A stretch of DNA of 64,000 bases from Galaxea fascicularis (taxonomy: Eukaryota; Cnidaria; Anthozoa; Scleractinia; Euphylliidae). The DNA lies in the NCBI GenBank assembly GCA_948470475.1, contig OX419347.1, positions 1,696,072-1,760,071 of the forward strand, read 5' to 3'. Shown here in pieces: positions 13,101 to 28,100 of the stretch (position 1 is its first letter; each line of letters begins with the position of its first letter). The notes below the pieces were generated by a model. The model was not told where the DNA came from and did no database searches. It was given only the letters and a program-made list of their open reading frames with translations. Position numbers and translations under genes: made by a program.

Positions 13101-16100
13101 CTATCCAGCGGATAAGTACTGGGTATTGGGAAAGCTAATTGCACTATCCACTGGAGAGATAATATTTATATCTGGCCCTGGTTGTTCAAAGGCTGGATAG
13201 TGCTATCCACCGGATAAATATCTATCCAGTGGATAGTGCAATTAGCTATCCCAATACGTATGTGATGGATAGTGATTTATCCGGTGGATAGCGCTATCCA
13301 ACGTTTGAACAACCGGGACCTGGTGGATAGCGCTATCCAGCCTTTGAACAACCGGGGCCAGGGCTGTTCATCATTTAGACCACTTGAGTAAATAAAACCT
13401 TAAAACATTTTAAGAAAATAAATCCCAAGTCATGTAACGAGCAGGTAAACTGAGTATAATATCACTACAACAGGGGAAACCATGTACCTTTCAAGGTCAA
13501 AGAAAATAATGTATTGCCGGTTCTGTCTCAATTTGTCACAATTGAGTCATCACTACTAATAGTACAAAATATAATTAAAATAAAAAAGGTTGACCTACCC
13601 ACTCTAATCTCAGCTCCGTTTAGTCTCTCCACACAGCAGCCTCCTCTGTTGAGTATGCGCACTTCAGCCACAGGCTGTTCACTTTGCAGGTCTACTCTCC
13701 ACAAGGGGTTGGTAGTTCCTGGGTTATCCTTAGTGTGTGCACATTGCATGTAATTACTACTCTTTACCCCATCTACTGCATAGCTTGAGAAGAGTGACCT
13801 TCGCCTGCTTGACTGACTTGTAGGCTTCAAAAGGGCGATATTTCCTTAAACAAAAAAAAATAATAAATAAAAAGCAAGATCAGATTATTTCACAGATTTT
13901 ACATAGTCCTTTTTGTTATGCCAAAATTCCACAAAATTTTACGATTTTTGACCCAAATAACAAGTTTGGAACATTTTGGCACCAACAACTACATTACAAC
14001 AACTTAGTCACTTTATTTGCATTAACATATAACCGTTCATTAACAGCTATTGTATTCTTGTACAAATTGAATTAATAGGTAACTTATTGAACCTTAATAA
14101 TGTGTAGCCCTTGTGTTAATGATTTAACTTACTGAGCGACCGGTGGTCAGACAAGCCTTGCTATTGGCGATTATTTCCAATTACATGAAAAGATTGAACT
14201 TTTAACTCCAAAGATCTGATTATTAATTATCCTTTGTAGCTGCTATGGAGGGTGTTCGCTCACGTGACCAGCGGCCATATTGGGTTTTTGAAACAAAAGG
14301 AAGATTTTGCATAAAAATAGAGTTCAATTCTCAGAAGACTGGTTTACTCCCCCAACATGGTCGCCGTTCCTTTGTTTTGCTCCTTCAACATGGCTGCCAT
14401 GACGTCAAGTGAACTCACTCTATACAGTTCCTTGTATATTAGTTAAAAGGTTTTGGGATTATATCAAGATATAAAACCCTCTGTTGATAAAATCAATTTG
14501 TCTTTTCTCGTCACCTGTTCGCTGGACAATGTACCGATATTAAAGGGAGAAGTTACATACTAATCCCTTCTGGGAGTTAAAAGATTAAAGACCATGTTTT
14601 TCTCTGATTTTACTAACAAAAAATCCTCTGCTGCAGTACTAACATGTATTTAGGTCACGACTTTATATGCTGCACTAAATTTCATTTTTGGTGTGTATTC
14701 CAAGCTTTTTTCTGATTTATTCACATCTCAATTACGCTGTACACACAGACAATGACATTGAAAGTGGTAAAAGAATTCCTGCCACAATCAAAACTAGGAG
14801 TATTCCTGTCACTACAGTTAAGGGTTAATTTAATTTAATTTTCATGATAGTTCATTAATTGCTTGCAATCCAACACTGAAAACTGTACACTGTACTTGAG
14901 AGAGATCTTTCATTTACAAAAGCCAAAAAATCTACTTGTCTTTTTACATGCAAACTTCATAATTTGTGACTGTAAATATTAAAGCATAGCAAATTCCATA
15001 ATAATTTATTATACTCTGTATAATGTACCCTCCACATTTTAACAGCTGCATGCATGTGTGCACATAATAATAAACATAATAAATAGTAAACATACACTGT
15101 AATGTCCATGAGTATCTTTCTTTGCAATTTTTGTCCGTTTTCACGTAGTAAAGCTAAACTTCCACACATTAAATAGGGTTAAATGCAATTTAACTTAGTT
15201 AACGACTAAGAGCAAGTTGCTCTGTTTGTTGTGGTGTGGCATGGTGTTGCGTGGCATTAGCGTTAGTGTTATTAGTATTTTGGGGCATTGCCTGCAGTGT
15301 TTTTTTTAGTGTGTGCGTGTGTTATTTGCATGTTGGGCTTCTCCATGGCGTCTTCTGGCAGTTCGAGCGGTCAGCAGTTCTTTTGCACATCATGTGTGCG
15401 CCTTCGCATGTCCTCGTGGTTTTGTTTAGCTCAGCATTCGGTGTGTTGGTGCTCGCGGGCTTTCAAGTATTTCCCCTCCCTTCCCTCCCTATAGTGTGAC
15501 GGGTGCTTGATTTGGGGTCTGGTGTGTTGGGCAGGGCTCATGGCTAGGGTTACAGGTAGGGCAGGCTTATGGGGTGTTCCACCGACCAGGGGTTGGGTCG
15601 TTGGTACCAGTCCCCAGGTCCTTGAGCACCCAACCTCCATTTGTGACACAGCCGTTAATTCTTGATTAGTCTGAAATATCAGCCGTCTCTTCCCCCCCAG
15701 CCCACAGGGTCATGGGCGAGAGAGCTGTCTGAATTCCGAGTGTTTTAATGTCGTCTGGTAATGTCACATACTTAATTGTGTAGATATGGTAGGTACTTTT
15801 TGATTGGTTCTTAGTATACTGACACATTTGAATAGACCCTTCTCAAAAATGTCAAAATTGAACTGAATGAAAAACTGATACCAGAAATAGGTAGAGCACC
15901 TTTACTTTAGTAAACCCTGCAAAGTTTCACCATATCAGGTGTTAATCAGCTGAAAAAAATAATGTAAGTTGAAATTTGACAAATTTACAGATGTTTGTAT
16001 GACTGGGATAATTGGCATACACCCCCAGTCATACAAACGTCTGTAAATTTTTTTTAATTTTTCAATTTACATTTCCTCAGCTGATATAACACCTGATATG

Positions 16101-19100
16101 CTGAAACTTTACAGGGTTACTAAAGTAAAGGTGTTCTATCTAGTGCTGGTGTACGTTTTTAATTTTAACTTATTTGTATTTTCGGCTGCAATTTTGGAGA
16201 ATGGTCTATTAGATAACCTTTATCATTGGTTGAACACACCAATGGTGACATTTGAAGCAATAGTGTGGAATTTCTCAGTATTGTGTTACACAGTTTCCTC
16301 CAGATTATTTTATTCCATCCTGGCGAACACACACGACAATTTCAACACAACACTGGAGTCATGTCTACAGAGCCTTTTAGACATTAAGAGGCTTGGCTTA
16401 AGAAAATATATTATTAAAGGATGAACAGAAGACAGCTAGCATTGCTTTATCTTCTTCTGGGTGTTTCTGTCAACCTTCAAATCAGCTTTGGATTATTAAT
16501 TAATTATTTATCAACAACTTGCACCTCTGAATGACTGTTCCACCAGAATTCCCCCTCAGAATTCAGACCTCTCTCTCACCCACGCCCCCTGTGGGTTAGG
16601 GGGAGGAGACAGCTGAAATTTCAGACTATAAAATAATTCTTACAGTAATAATTTTGCCAGTAAGTGGCCAAGTTTCCAAAGGGGCCTGGGCTCCATCTGG
16701 TCCCATTTGCTGAAATTACAGCTCCATCATCACTGCCATATGTACTGCAACTTCATTCTGAATAGGTGTACACCCAACACTTTGGGTTTGCTACTTACAG
16801 CTGTATTCATACATGTACATGTGCATTTATGCTATTCTTGTTCAATAGTCTGCCAAAGTTGAAGTTCTTGAAAGGAAACTCTTCAAAGGACTGTAACATA
16901 AGTTTTAATGATTTAGCTTTTTGTTCAGGTTTGCAAAGCACTTGATAACAACCCATAACATTTTAATTTTTTGGTCACTCTTAATCATGGTGGCTGTGAA
17001 CACCGCTAAAGCAAGCACATAAAAATAAAAATACATTACAGCTACAATATGGCAGAAACCACTTAAAATTAAACTTTACCCACCTTTACTCCTTGGCACT
17101 CCAAATATTTCAACACGTAAACAAGCTCCATTATGATAAGTTTCAACAATAAAACGCACATATCTAGCAACAATTCCATTGTACAAAATGTGTTTAACTG
17201 TTGAGTTCTTGTCATAGTTCCCTTTGAAGACCTAAATAGAAATAAAAACAGAAAATAACAATGTGGGTCGGATCTCCGGTAATTTATTTATTTTTCCAAT
17301 CAAATCACACAATGTACATTTTGACCCCACTTGATTTCTTTTCTAAAAAGAGATGCCATTAACAGTTAATAAGTAATTTCACATTGTATAAATTATAATT
17401 ATGCTTTCCGCTCTCGGTAAATTTCCTTTTCGTTTTTTCTTAGACACAATGGTAATTAAAATAAAACTATGACAAAAATATAAATTATGGTAACTCAAAA
17501 TATTATTCCTTCCTTTCTTTTCTTCTTTTCTTTTCATTTTAATTTCTTTTTCCGCTGGACCGCCAAGATTAGCAATTGCTATTTTGTGGACCAGTCTATT
17601 GTAAGACCATTTTTCTTAATGAAATAAAGTTGAAGTTGAAGTTGAAGTTGAATATCAGGTCTTCCACCTTCTCAGTGCTCACAAAACATTTTAAGGTGAA
17701 ACCATTTTTCCGATTGAATTAACTGTTTTTCAAGGTTCAATGTCATAAATTTTCTGATAATTAATTAGTCTTGTTTGTTCCTTTGCTTTGATGTTTGCTC
17801 GTTCATTTGCCTGCATTTTTTAGTTTAACATACACTCTATACAGTAGCACTGTCTGTCTGTGTGCATGGTTTACTGTCACAACCATTGGGCGATTCCAGA
17901 AAATATTCATACCTATACCACGGATGGCTTTTAGGATTTCCGAAGGGGAGGAGGGGTTCTTTGAACTGGAATTCTGAAGTAATGGGGGGGGGGGGGGGTT
18001 ATTTACGATTGGAAATCCGAAGGTATGGGTGGGTTTCACAGGTGGGATTTCTAGAGTAGAAAGAGTAGAGTGAGTTCCTTGAAAATGCTATTGTTGTCGA
18101 CTTTTGCAGTTCGTAAATAACAGTAAATAAACCACGAACGTATGATCGCGGAAGCAGAAGACAAGCATCGATTGATCAGACACGTATTAATTTTACGCTC
18201 ATAACTTTTAGAAGTGAACAGTAAAACGTGGGTTTCACATTTATCTTGATGAATTTCTTGTCAAGTGAATAAAATCTGAAAATGTACCTTACTTTAATAC
18301 CGCTTGCAAATTTCTTGATACTCCCGTCTCGCGCCCGATAAATGGCAAGAAACTCGTACCTGTCCCTTGCCTCCAAGGAACGCCTGCCAGATAATTTAAA
18401 AGCATTTGGACCGTTGGACGAGGAAAGATCGAAGGCTCAATGGTATTTTTAACCTTTTCAACCACCGAAAGATTTTAAGTCTTTTGAGCTATTTTGCTTT
18501 GTGAACATCAAAACAACACAAGAAATTAAAGAGGAGGAAAATTACCGCAAATGTGGTGTTTTTTATAGCCAAATTTAGAGTTAAAAAACAGGTTGCACAG
18601 CCTGGCCACACGCGGAAAGTTTTTCTTGTCGCTGAAGAGTAAAGCTTGTCGTCTGGCGCCGCTACATCACAGCCTTGGGGAGGCATAAATTCATGTTCGT
18701 TTGTTCATATAAAGGTTGCGAAGTCGAAAATGTACCTCAAAAAAACCCCGGAAATTCCAAAGGGTAGGGGGGGTTCATGATTATGGAATTCTGAGGGCAT
18801 GGGGGGTAATGCATTCTGGAATTTCCGAAGGTAAGGGGGGGGGGTTAAAACATGGAAGCCGTCCGTGGTTGGGTATGGATATTTTCTGGAATTGCCCATT
18901 TAAAGGTGAGAGGGAGCACTGATTCATACCACTAGCAGAACCATATGCAATTGAATACAGAGGTGCAGGGTTACATGATTGTGACAGCAAAAAATGTGCT
19001 ATAAATTGTTTATACCTGTACAATATATATACACTGTGTACTCCATGTGACAATATGTGGTAGTATGCAAGGCGACCTTGTTCAGTTTGAGCTGAAGATA

Positions 19101-22100
19101 CTGTAAGTTGACTTCAATATTGTTGTTGATTATCTCTCTTACACATGTGCATATCCCTGGTGAAAATCTTCACAGGATCTTCAAGGATCTTTGAAGATCT
19201 TCAAAGACCTGCCAAGGATCCTCAAAGATAAAGATCTTTTAAGGATCCTGTGAGGAACCTTGAAAGATCTTCAAAGATCCTGCATCTGCAAGATCTTGTG
19301 TTTCTATCTATAAAGATCCTTGAGGAATTGCTAAGGATCTTGGAAGGATCTTGCAAAGATCCTGGCTAAGATTCCGGCAAAGATCTTTACAAGGATCCTT
19401 GACGATCCTCAAGGATCTAATGAGGATCTTTGAAGAATTCTAAAAAGATCCTTTAACAGATCTTGCAAAGATCTTTGCTAGGATCTTCAAGGATTTAATG
19501 AGGATCCTTTAAAAGATCTTGTAAAGATCTTAGGCAGGATCCTTGACGATCCTCAAGGATCTAATGAGGATCTTTGAAGAATTCTAAAAAGATCTTTTAA
19601 AAGATCTTGCAAAGATCTTTGCTAGGATCTTCAAGGATTTAATGAGGATCTTTTAAGAATCTTGGAAAGATCCTTTAAAAGATCTTTGCCAGGATCCTCC
19701 AGATTCCTCAAAGATGTCATGAGGATCTTTGAATAATCGTAAAAAGATCCTTTATAAGATCTTGCCAAGATCTTTGCCAGGATCCTCAAGGATTTAATGA
19801 AGATCTTTGGCATGATCCTTAAGAATGTAAGAAGGATCTTTAAGGAATCTTAAGAAAATCCTTGCTAGAATCCTTCAGGATCCTCAAGGTTTAATGAGGA
19901 TGTTCAAAGACTCTTCAAAAAGATCTTGCAAAGATCTTTCCCATGATCCATCAGGATTATCAAGGACTTTTAAATAAAAAATGAGTATCATTGAAGGATC
20001 TAAAAAAGATTCCACTAACAATCTGGCAAGGATCTCTATTAGGATTCAATGAAAATCTTTGCAAGATCCTTTGAGGGAACTTACAAAGATCTTTGCCTGT
20101 CAATCCTTGAAGATTTTATGACGAACTTACAAGGCTCCTTACTAAGATCTTGGCAACTGTAACTATACAGATGTTTTTTTTTTATTTCCTGTATTTGTTT
20201 GGCTTCATTTTATTAAGAAAGTATGAAATAGTTGCAAGGCATAACCAGAAAATAGTAACAATTAGTTCTCGATAATAAATTGATTATTACACCATGTTGC
20301 AATGCAAAGGACAAAAATTGGAACTAATTCAAACACAAACGTCAGTGAGATAGTAATACATTAAGATGATTACACTTAACAAGGCAAGCTTTAAACTTTG
20401 AGTGATTACAGCTGACTGATCAAATGAAAGGCTCAAAATTAAATTAAAACCAACCAAGTGTACTAATTGTTGAGAAGACAAAGATTAAAAGCCAAAAAAG
20501 TCATCTAAATCATTAAATTTTTCTGATCATGGTAAGTCGACGAATCCTCACTTCTTTCATATTCAGTTTTTCTTGTCCTTCGCTTGCGTTTTTTGTGAAT
20601 TCTAATTTTCTACTCGTTCTTCCCGTCTTCTACGTTTCTGTCTGATCTTGTCAGTTATTTTTTTCAAATAAGAGTTAGAGCTAGTATCGGAGCTGGAATC
20701 TTCGGTTGAACACTCCGATACATGTAATTTTACAGTTCTTCGTATTCTTTTTTTGGGAGACATCTCTCCTTCATGTGAACTCTCATCTTGATCATCCGTC
20801 CACTCATCCGAACTCTCATCATCTTTATCTGACTCTTTATCGGAGGTAAGTTGCTCCTGAACATGGAAGATTGGGGAATACGAGCTGCTAGACGAATCCG
20901 AACTGTTAGAGTTTATACTCGCCAGTTCATCTGATCAGTCGTTTCCCGACATGATGAATACGTGTGTATTGGTTTTTCAATGAAATCGTGGGAAAATTAA
21001 CCATGAGGAGGAAAACGAATCCAAGCTGTTAGAGTTTGTACTCGCCAGTTCATCTGATGAGTCGTTTCCCGACATGATGAATACGTGTGTATTGGTTTTT
21101 CAAAATGAAATCGAAGAGGAAAATGTCACACTGAGTTGCAGTCGCTTCACGCGTGTCGCATCTAACAGTCACGCGCTCATTACTAGTAACGACCAATAGC
21201 ATAAAAGATACGTCACGACGTAGGTGCGAACACGTGTTACGGCCGATCGAATTTCTTACAAAACTAAAGGTCACTTGCTGGTTGTCACTGCAGTGCGTCG
21301 ATTATTACGGGATTTGCGAGGCCCAAGATTAGAAGTCGTTTAAGTTCAGAAGCTCCTCGACTTCATTTTGAAGAAAATGGCAAAAAGCGAAAAGTTGCAG
21401 ATTCAGAAGCTAAGGGAGGATCAAGGTAACTAGGAAATGCTCAAGATTAGTTAAATTTACGGTCGTTATAAAGGTTATGTTTACAAATTGGAAGCGATTA
21501 ATGCCTATTGTTTATTAAGTAGTCAGATATTCTTGGTCAATTACAAAGTCGAGGGGGATAAAGTGGAACGAATTCTTTCAAGAGTACAGTGGCTGCGGTA
21601 TTGTTGTGCGATCTTTTGTCGATCTAGGTAACAAATACTGGGAAGTTCACAATGGACCGTCGAATAAGAAAATAATGCTTCGTTCTTGCAAAGAACACCG
21701 ACCAAGGCGGGGTATTCTGACACACTGTAAGGCAGCTAAAAAAGAGGCTGATTTCCAGCATTTGCCACAACTTTAAATAGTTTTATTGATATCATTAATT
21801 CAACTGAAAATAAGGCCATTAAATAAGCAACGACGTCCGTAAATTCTATTCAAATATTCTCATCCCGGTCATTTCGCGTCGTTTACATAATTTTGGTGAC
21901 AAGTAGGGGGGTTTGTTTGTTTCGTTGTAGCCTAAATCTGTTGTTTTTACTTCATGAAAATAATCTCAGTTCAAATGTCTTTTACAAGACATTTTCGATT
22001 TTGAAATTTTGATTCACATCTATAAATAATTTGAGGAATTTTACTTCACCCATGAATTAGAAGTTAATTTGTAACAGACTAACTACTACTACTACCTATT

Positions 22101-25100
22101 GTGCCCAGGATTTCCTTTGTGTTCTTTTGTGTGTACTGACTATTTGCTGACTATAGGCTATATTACCAGTTGTCTCATAAAAATCATTTCACTGGTTAAA
22201 CACTCTAAGAAGCAGAAATCATTTCCACAATTACTTTTGTAGTCATTTTACTTTCTCACAAATGAGACTCTCAGATGAGTCATCAGTTGCTGTATTTAAT
22301 GTCCCAGGCGTAAATGTAACAATAAAGGCTTATAGCAGGTTTTGGTATAAATCAGATAATGCTAGTTCACTTTGACTGGCAAACTTTGAAAAGAAACTGA
22401 GCTCAATCATATGACAAATTTTCTGTTTATTTTAAGGGCCTAAAGAAGATTGTGAAAAGGAGGCCATTGAAAATCTTGTTAATTAAAAGTAAGTATCATC
22501 ATAGTGGCTTTAACAGGCGTATTATAGACATCTGTGTTGTCGAGTCTCGAGACCTACAATTTAGTCTCAATGAAAACTCAATTTACAGAGAGGAATTTGA
22601 AGTTTGTTACCACACGAGAATCCATCTTTTCACCAAAATTTCTGAGATTGTAAGGAAACAATTGAAATGTAGTGTCAATATCTTCATTCCAACTAACCTG
22701 TACATGTAAGCTATAAGTTGCTATTTACGCATGACATATGTAGTTTGCCTTTAAAGTATTTTAAGCAAGAGATTTGTTCAAGAGGTTAATAAAGGAACAA
22801 TAATTGTTATTGTGACATGTCTATAAAGATTTATTATTAGTTTTATTGTCATTGCCTATGACAAATTCAAATTCTTTAATTTGTCTAACATTTTGTTTTA
22901 TTTTTTTCTAGGATGCATTGTCAAGAAATATTCCCAGAAAACTGTCGATAGACACTGGAATGAAATAAGAAGGGCTATAAACCAAAAGTGCAATGATTTA
23001 AGAAAAAAGCATGTACATGTAAATTAATTTTGTATTACAAGATCACTGAATAATCTTGGTATAAAAGTAAAGATTTATTACTGCATATTTCAATAACATG
23101 CGGACTCAAAAATTCAAACCACAACTGACAAATGCATTTTTCACTACTGTCAATCAAATGTTCAGCACTGTTTTGTTGGCTGAACTATGCTCAATGAGTT
23201 GATTACCGTGCCCTCGGCTGTAGTTGGAAGCTAGGAAGAGCCGCTGAGCACTTGATTGATGGTAGCGAAAAACACATTTGTCAGTTGAGCTTTGAATTGT
23301 AGAGTCTGCATGTTATTGAAAGGCGCAGTAATCTACAAACCTTTTCTCTTAGGTTTTTTTGTTTGTAGAGATGTTTCTGTTAACATTCCAGAACAAATGT
23401 GGCTCAATTATTTATATATTGTATTGTTACAAAATTGTTACATAATCCAATTCATTCTGTTGCTTTTAGGTGTTTCGCAGCATAGTTTAGAGTGTTGTTC
23501 ATTAGTCTGCATTGTCCTAAATCCATAATATATTCAGAGACGCTTTTGGAACTTTCTAGATTTACATAAGTATGTAAGCGTGTGAGTTTAGCTTGATATT
23601 TGCTCAGAGAATATTGAACGTGCGTTGAACAAGGAATAAATGTTTTGCAAACTGGAGTAGTTGACAGTATGATGATTGGTAAATGAAGGGTGAGAATATT
23701 AATGCAGACAAGTGACTGTCCTAAATAAATTGACAGGACCATTGGAGATCGTTGAGGAGCTTTTAATAAAAATTAAAGGAACTGTGAGGGATCTTCAAGG
23801 GTGGCAGGGAATAGACAGAGATCTTTGTAAGACCCTCAAGGATCCTATTGGGTTTTGAGAATCTTAGCAGGAATAAATAGGGATCTTGTTCTGATCCTCA
23901 AGGATTTGTAAATATCGATCTTGGCAAGAAGTTTGAGGATTTTGGCAAGAATATTGGGGATGTTGAAAGATCTTTGAGGATACTGACAAGAAATTATAAG
24001 GATCCTTGAAGATCTGTGTAGGACTTTGGCTTTCTCCTTAAGGATCCTTGAAGATCTTGAAAGGAATAGATAAAGATCTTTGAAAGACCTTCAAGGATCC
24101 CTCAAGAACCTTGAAGATCTTGGCAGGATCTTTTTAGGATCCATGAAGATCCTTGAGGATCTTGGCAAGAAGATTGAGGATCCTTGAGGATCTTGGCAAA
24201 AATATTGGGATCTTGAAAGATCTGTGAGGATACTGACAAGAAATAATAAGGATCCTTGAAGATCTGTGTGGGACATTGGCTTTCTCCTTAAGGATCCTTG
24301 AGGATCTTGATAGGAAAAAATAAAGATCTTTGAAAGACCTTTAAGGATCCTTCAAGAACCTTGAAGATCTTGGAAGGATCTTTTTAGGATCCTCAAGGAT
24401 CCATGAAGATCCTTGAGGATCTTGGCAAGAAGTTTGAGGATCCTTGAAGATCTTGGCAAGAATGTTGAAGATCCTCAAAGATCTTTGAGGATCTTTGCAA
24501 AGATCCTTGAGGATCTTGCTGAAGATCCACAGTAAGATCTTAAAAGATCCTCATGGAGATCTTCAAGGATCTTTGAGGATCTTACAAAGTTTTTCACCAG
24601 GGATGGGCCCTTCAAACATCAGGCCTTGAATAATATAAATTCAAACTAAAATGTTCAAAACGCCACAAACTTAAATAAAGCCAGTCAACATATACAGACG
24701 TTTCAAGCTACATGTACCTTTTTGTTAATTTGACCATTTTCTTTATAATCAGTCCAATTTGTCCCATCCATGGATGACTGTAGGGTGTAAGTCTTCACCC
24801 ACTGTTCTGCTTGTGAATTCCCCTGAGTGGACACAGCACAGATGATGTAAAGTGTTTGTAGATTAATCTGTAGATATGGATTACTGTCACTCGTGGATGC
24901 ACACCATGATGATCCTGCTGTTAAGTTCAATCGGCCATTATTGGCTGGTGTACTGGCATTATGCTGAGATGAAGCATTTAGGTAAACAGATCCAGCTGCT
25001 ATCCCCACAGCATTGTTTTCACATGATGCTGCAAAATTAGTAAAACACTTAATGTAAATTGATAATGTAAACCTATGTTAACTGCTTATTAACTCAAATG

Positions 25101-28100
25101 AAGTATGATCCTCACAGTCATAATCAGCCCATGGGCAATACAGGAGAACAATCTCCTAGCACCTGGCCAATCAGAGTGAGAGTTTAACAGCTGTATAAAT
25201 TATTGGCTACAAGTACCACCAGTTCAATAAACATCTATAGCTTCTGCATGCATGTTACTTCTCGATTTTTTAAAGACTCTTTCAACCTTGTTAAGCCCCT
25301 AACAGTGGAAAACTAGGACATGTATTCAGGAGGGAATTGGGGGCAGTGCTCGAAATTAGCAGTGGTCCGGTCATCCAGGACGACCAAAATGTTTACCAGG
25401 CAACCAATTTTTTGGTAAAATTAAGAGGCTGGTTGCCCAAGAAATAAACAATGGGGTTACCCATCAGATGCCCTTGACCAGTCTAATCCCTTATTGACTC
25501 CAACAACAACAACAACAACAACGCCAGACTGTACAATGTGGACCAAAAAACGTTGGGACACTTGTAAAACTTAAGATAAAACTAGAAAATTCACTATGCA
25601 TGCTTCCATGCTTCTACACTGTATTCTTTCACAACCTTTCTTTGAAACCAAAGTTCAAAGCCCTTCCCTCAAGTGTCTTAGAAGAAATATATTTCAAAGG
25701 GATTGTCCCAAGCATCACTTACTGCATCGCTATCTGGGGATCTTGTTCACCGTCTACATTTAATATTCTGGAACACTTACATCTAAAAGCAGCCAAACTA
25801 ATTCATAAACTGCCCAGCGAAACTTCTGACACTGACGTTCTTGACCTTGTAAAATGGAAACCTCTAGTCTATATCTATAAACGTAGGATAGCTTCCATAA
25901 TGTACCAGGCCTATCATAATAGCTTACCCGATCAATTCTCAGCACTATTTGAAACTCGTAACATCAATACTAGTTATACCCTAAGACGTATAAATCACTT
26001 CTCACATGTACGGTACAACAGCAACATTGGCAGAAATAGTGTAAGGTACAGAGGACCCATTGTCTGGAATACTATACCTAAAGCCATCAAGGATGCTTCC
26101 TCCTATCAACTTTTTAAACAAAAACTTAGACAGGCCTCAAAGATACTGGACCAAATTCAATTCGAAAAAGAGGCCTGTATGATATCATCAAAACAATCAG
26201 ACTTTTTATACTTTTAGTCTTAAATTTTTAGAAGTTTTATTATTTATATTTAAGTTTTGCGTGTAAATATGAATTTTAATTGAGTTGCTGGCAGGTCCAC
26301 ACCAGCCTTCGGGTTGCCACAAACCGACCTGCCTTACCAAAAAGTATATGTATGTATGTATGTATGTATGTACCATACATTTTCATGTTTTCTGTTGTTA
26401 TTACTCATTATATACACTGTATACTCTGTTACACTATACATTAACTGTATACTTGTGTAATATTCCAACTGATGATGTCAGAAGAACTGTTGAAACACTT
26501 TTTACTCCGGCTTCCTGAGGAAGGCCCGAGTCTAGATCTGTCGTCCGTTTTTCTTCGTCTTTTTTTTTTTTTCGTTATTTTCCACAAACCTCATTTCCGG
26601 CGTATTTGCGCAGGCGCTAACGATGAACCGGTAAAACCCGGTAAAAACCTGTTTACGTTTTGTTTACGTTTTGTTTACGCTTGTCTTGTGTGTTGAAAAG
26701 CAAGGCACAAAGCAACTGTGGATTCCTCGACGGATTTTCAAAGGAAAAAGTTGACCTGTCTACAGCTATGGCAAATGGTGTCGTATCCAATACGCTCAAA
26801 CCACTTACAAACGCACAAGCCGTTCGCGGTAGACCCACACTAAATGATGATGGTGAGCGTGCATTTCGAAACGGCTCGTTCCGCGAACTCGAAGCAAACG
26901 TGAAAAATATTATGAGATTAAATGAGCTGGATGAGCTATCAATGAGTACAAAAAGTGCATAAAGGCTTTGACTACCGATGAGAAATGTTCCTTGAAGAAG
27001 TTGAGTGGAAACTTTGACACGAACAGTTTAGGTGCTGGCGAATACAAGATACCCGTTGATGATGAGATTAGAGGTACAAAGACGAACAGCAGTAGTAACA
27101 ACAGCAACAGGAAAGCGTCCATGTTGGGTGATGAAGAACCCACGCATCGAAGCGAAGATGCAAGTAACGTTTTTACTTTTATGGCTATTGTCACCAGTAT
27201 TTCATTTCTTTTGTATACCTTAGATTGTGGATTATCAGCTGTATCAGGTCTGTGTAGTATGTTAGTTTTATGTGTGATCTTGTACCTTCGCGTGTTCTAC
27301 ATGAATGTGTAAGTTTATCAGTTTTATCAACACAACTGTCGGATGTACTAGAAAAATGCGAGGTATTTGAGAAGGCAATGCAGTTATCTGTACATGCCCA
27401 ACGTGATGCCTTAGTGAAAATAAAATATAGAAAGGAATTCAGATCTCGTTATTTTAAGTTTGTGTATTTTAACGCCAACCGTGAATGCCATGTGCCAGCA
27501 AGACGTTGTGATCGCGAGCCCAGTAGGATCACAGAAAAGCAGAAAACTAAGCTTGTTTGTGTTCCCACGGTCCTGTCGTGTTTATTTCCGCTGGTACGCA
27601 CTCACACAGGCAGCCCAATGCTTTAACGAATCGAGTTTGAGTCACAATATACATGTATAATTTTATATATTAGGCTGTGCGGAAATCATCCACAACATCC
27701 ATTTGCCACCTCGAAAAGCCCGAGTGAAGGCCATTACGGCCTCTAGTTGTTCTTCAAAAATGCTGTTTTCTTTTTTGATATTTAACAATTATTCACCAAG
27801 GTGGAGGATATTTACTGGCAGAACCAAAAACACAATATGACTTTAATACTGAATGTGACTTCCATGCAGTGTTCAACTTCTATTAAGTACTGAACGTTTT
27901 ATTTACTGAAAGTCAAAAGGACACTGTTGCATTATTATGAATGGCTTCATCTTATGTTTTTTAAGAATCCCACTGAGTAATGTATCAAGACTTTACTCAG
28001 ATGATTATTTTACTTTGGTTGTATGACCATTCAATACTGATAACTCATTGTGAAATTCACAAAACAGTTCAAATAAAGTTCAGTAATAATTACATTCATT

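Larger units (their letters stand above)
13845..17083. other. Gene A intron between exons 3 and 4
   Basis: Holds the interspersed repeat copy at 15176 and the foldback at 15884. The segment 14265-14410 carries CACGTGAC, a TGACGTCA and two ATGG(T/C)(C/T)GCC-type sites and resembles repeat material at 10655-10690. Nothing coding was seen in the rest. Confidence 0.5.
19153..24604. mobile_element. DNA-transposon-like element with GATC-rich subterminal arrays
   Basis: The ends are a perfect inverted pair, ATCCCTGGTGAAAA at 19153 and TTTTCACCAGGGAT ending at 24604; the match continues imperfectly into arrays of AAGATC/GGATC motifs about 0.9-1.0 kb long at each end (19165-20150 and 23745-24600). 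The 3.6 kb interior holds a broken acidic reading frame on the minus strand and short exon-like pieces on the plus strand. Long inverted ends with many copies of a short motif resemble transposase-binding subterminal repeats. No recognisable transposase core was found, so it is either non-autonomous or from a family I cannot name. No clear target-site duplication was seen. Confidence 0.7.

Noticed and set aside
19631..19813. Frames in the GATC-rich arrays (also 24091-24276)
   Set aside because: Low-complexity repeats; residues follow the repeated word.
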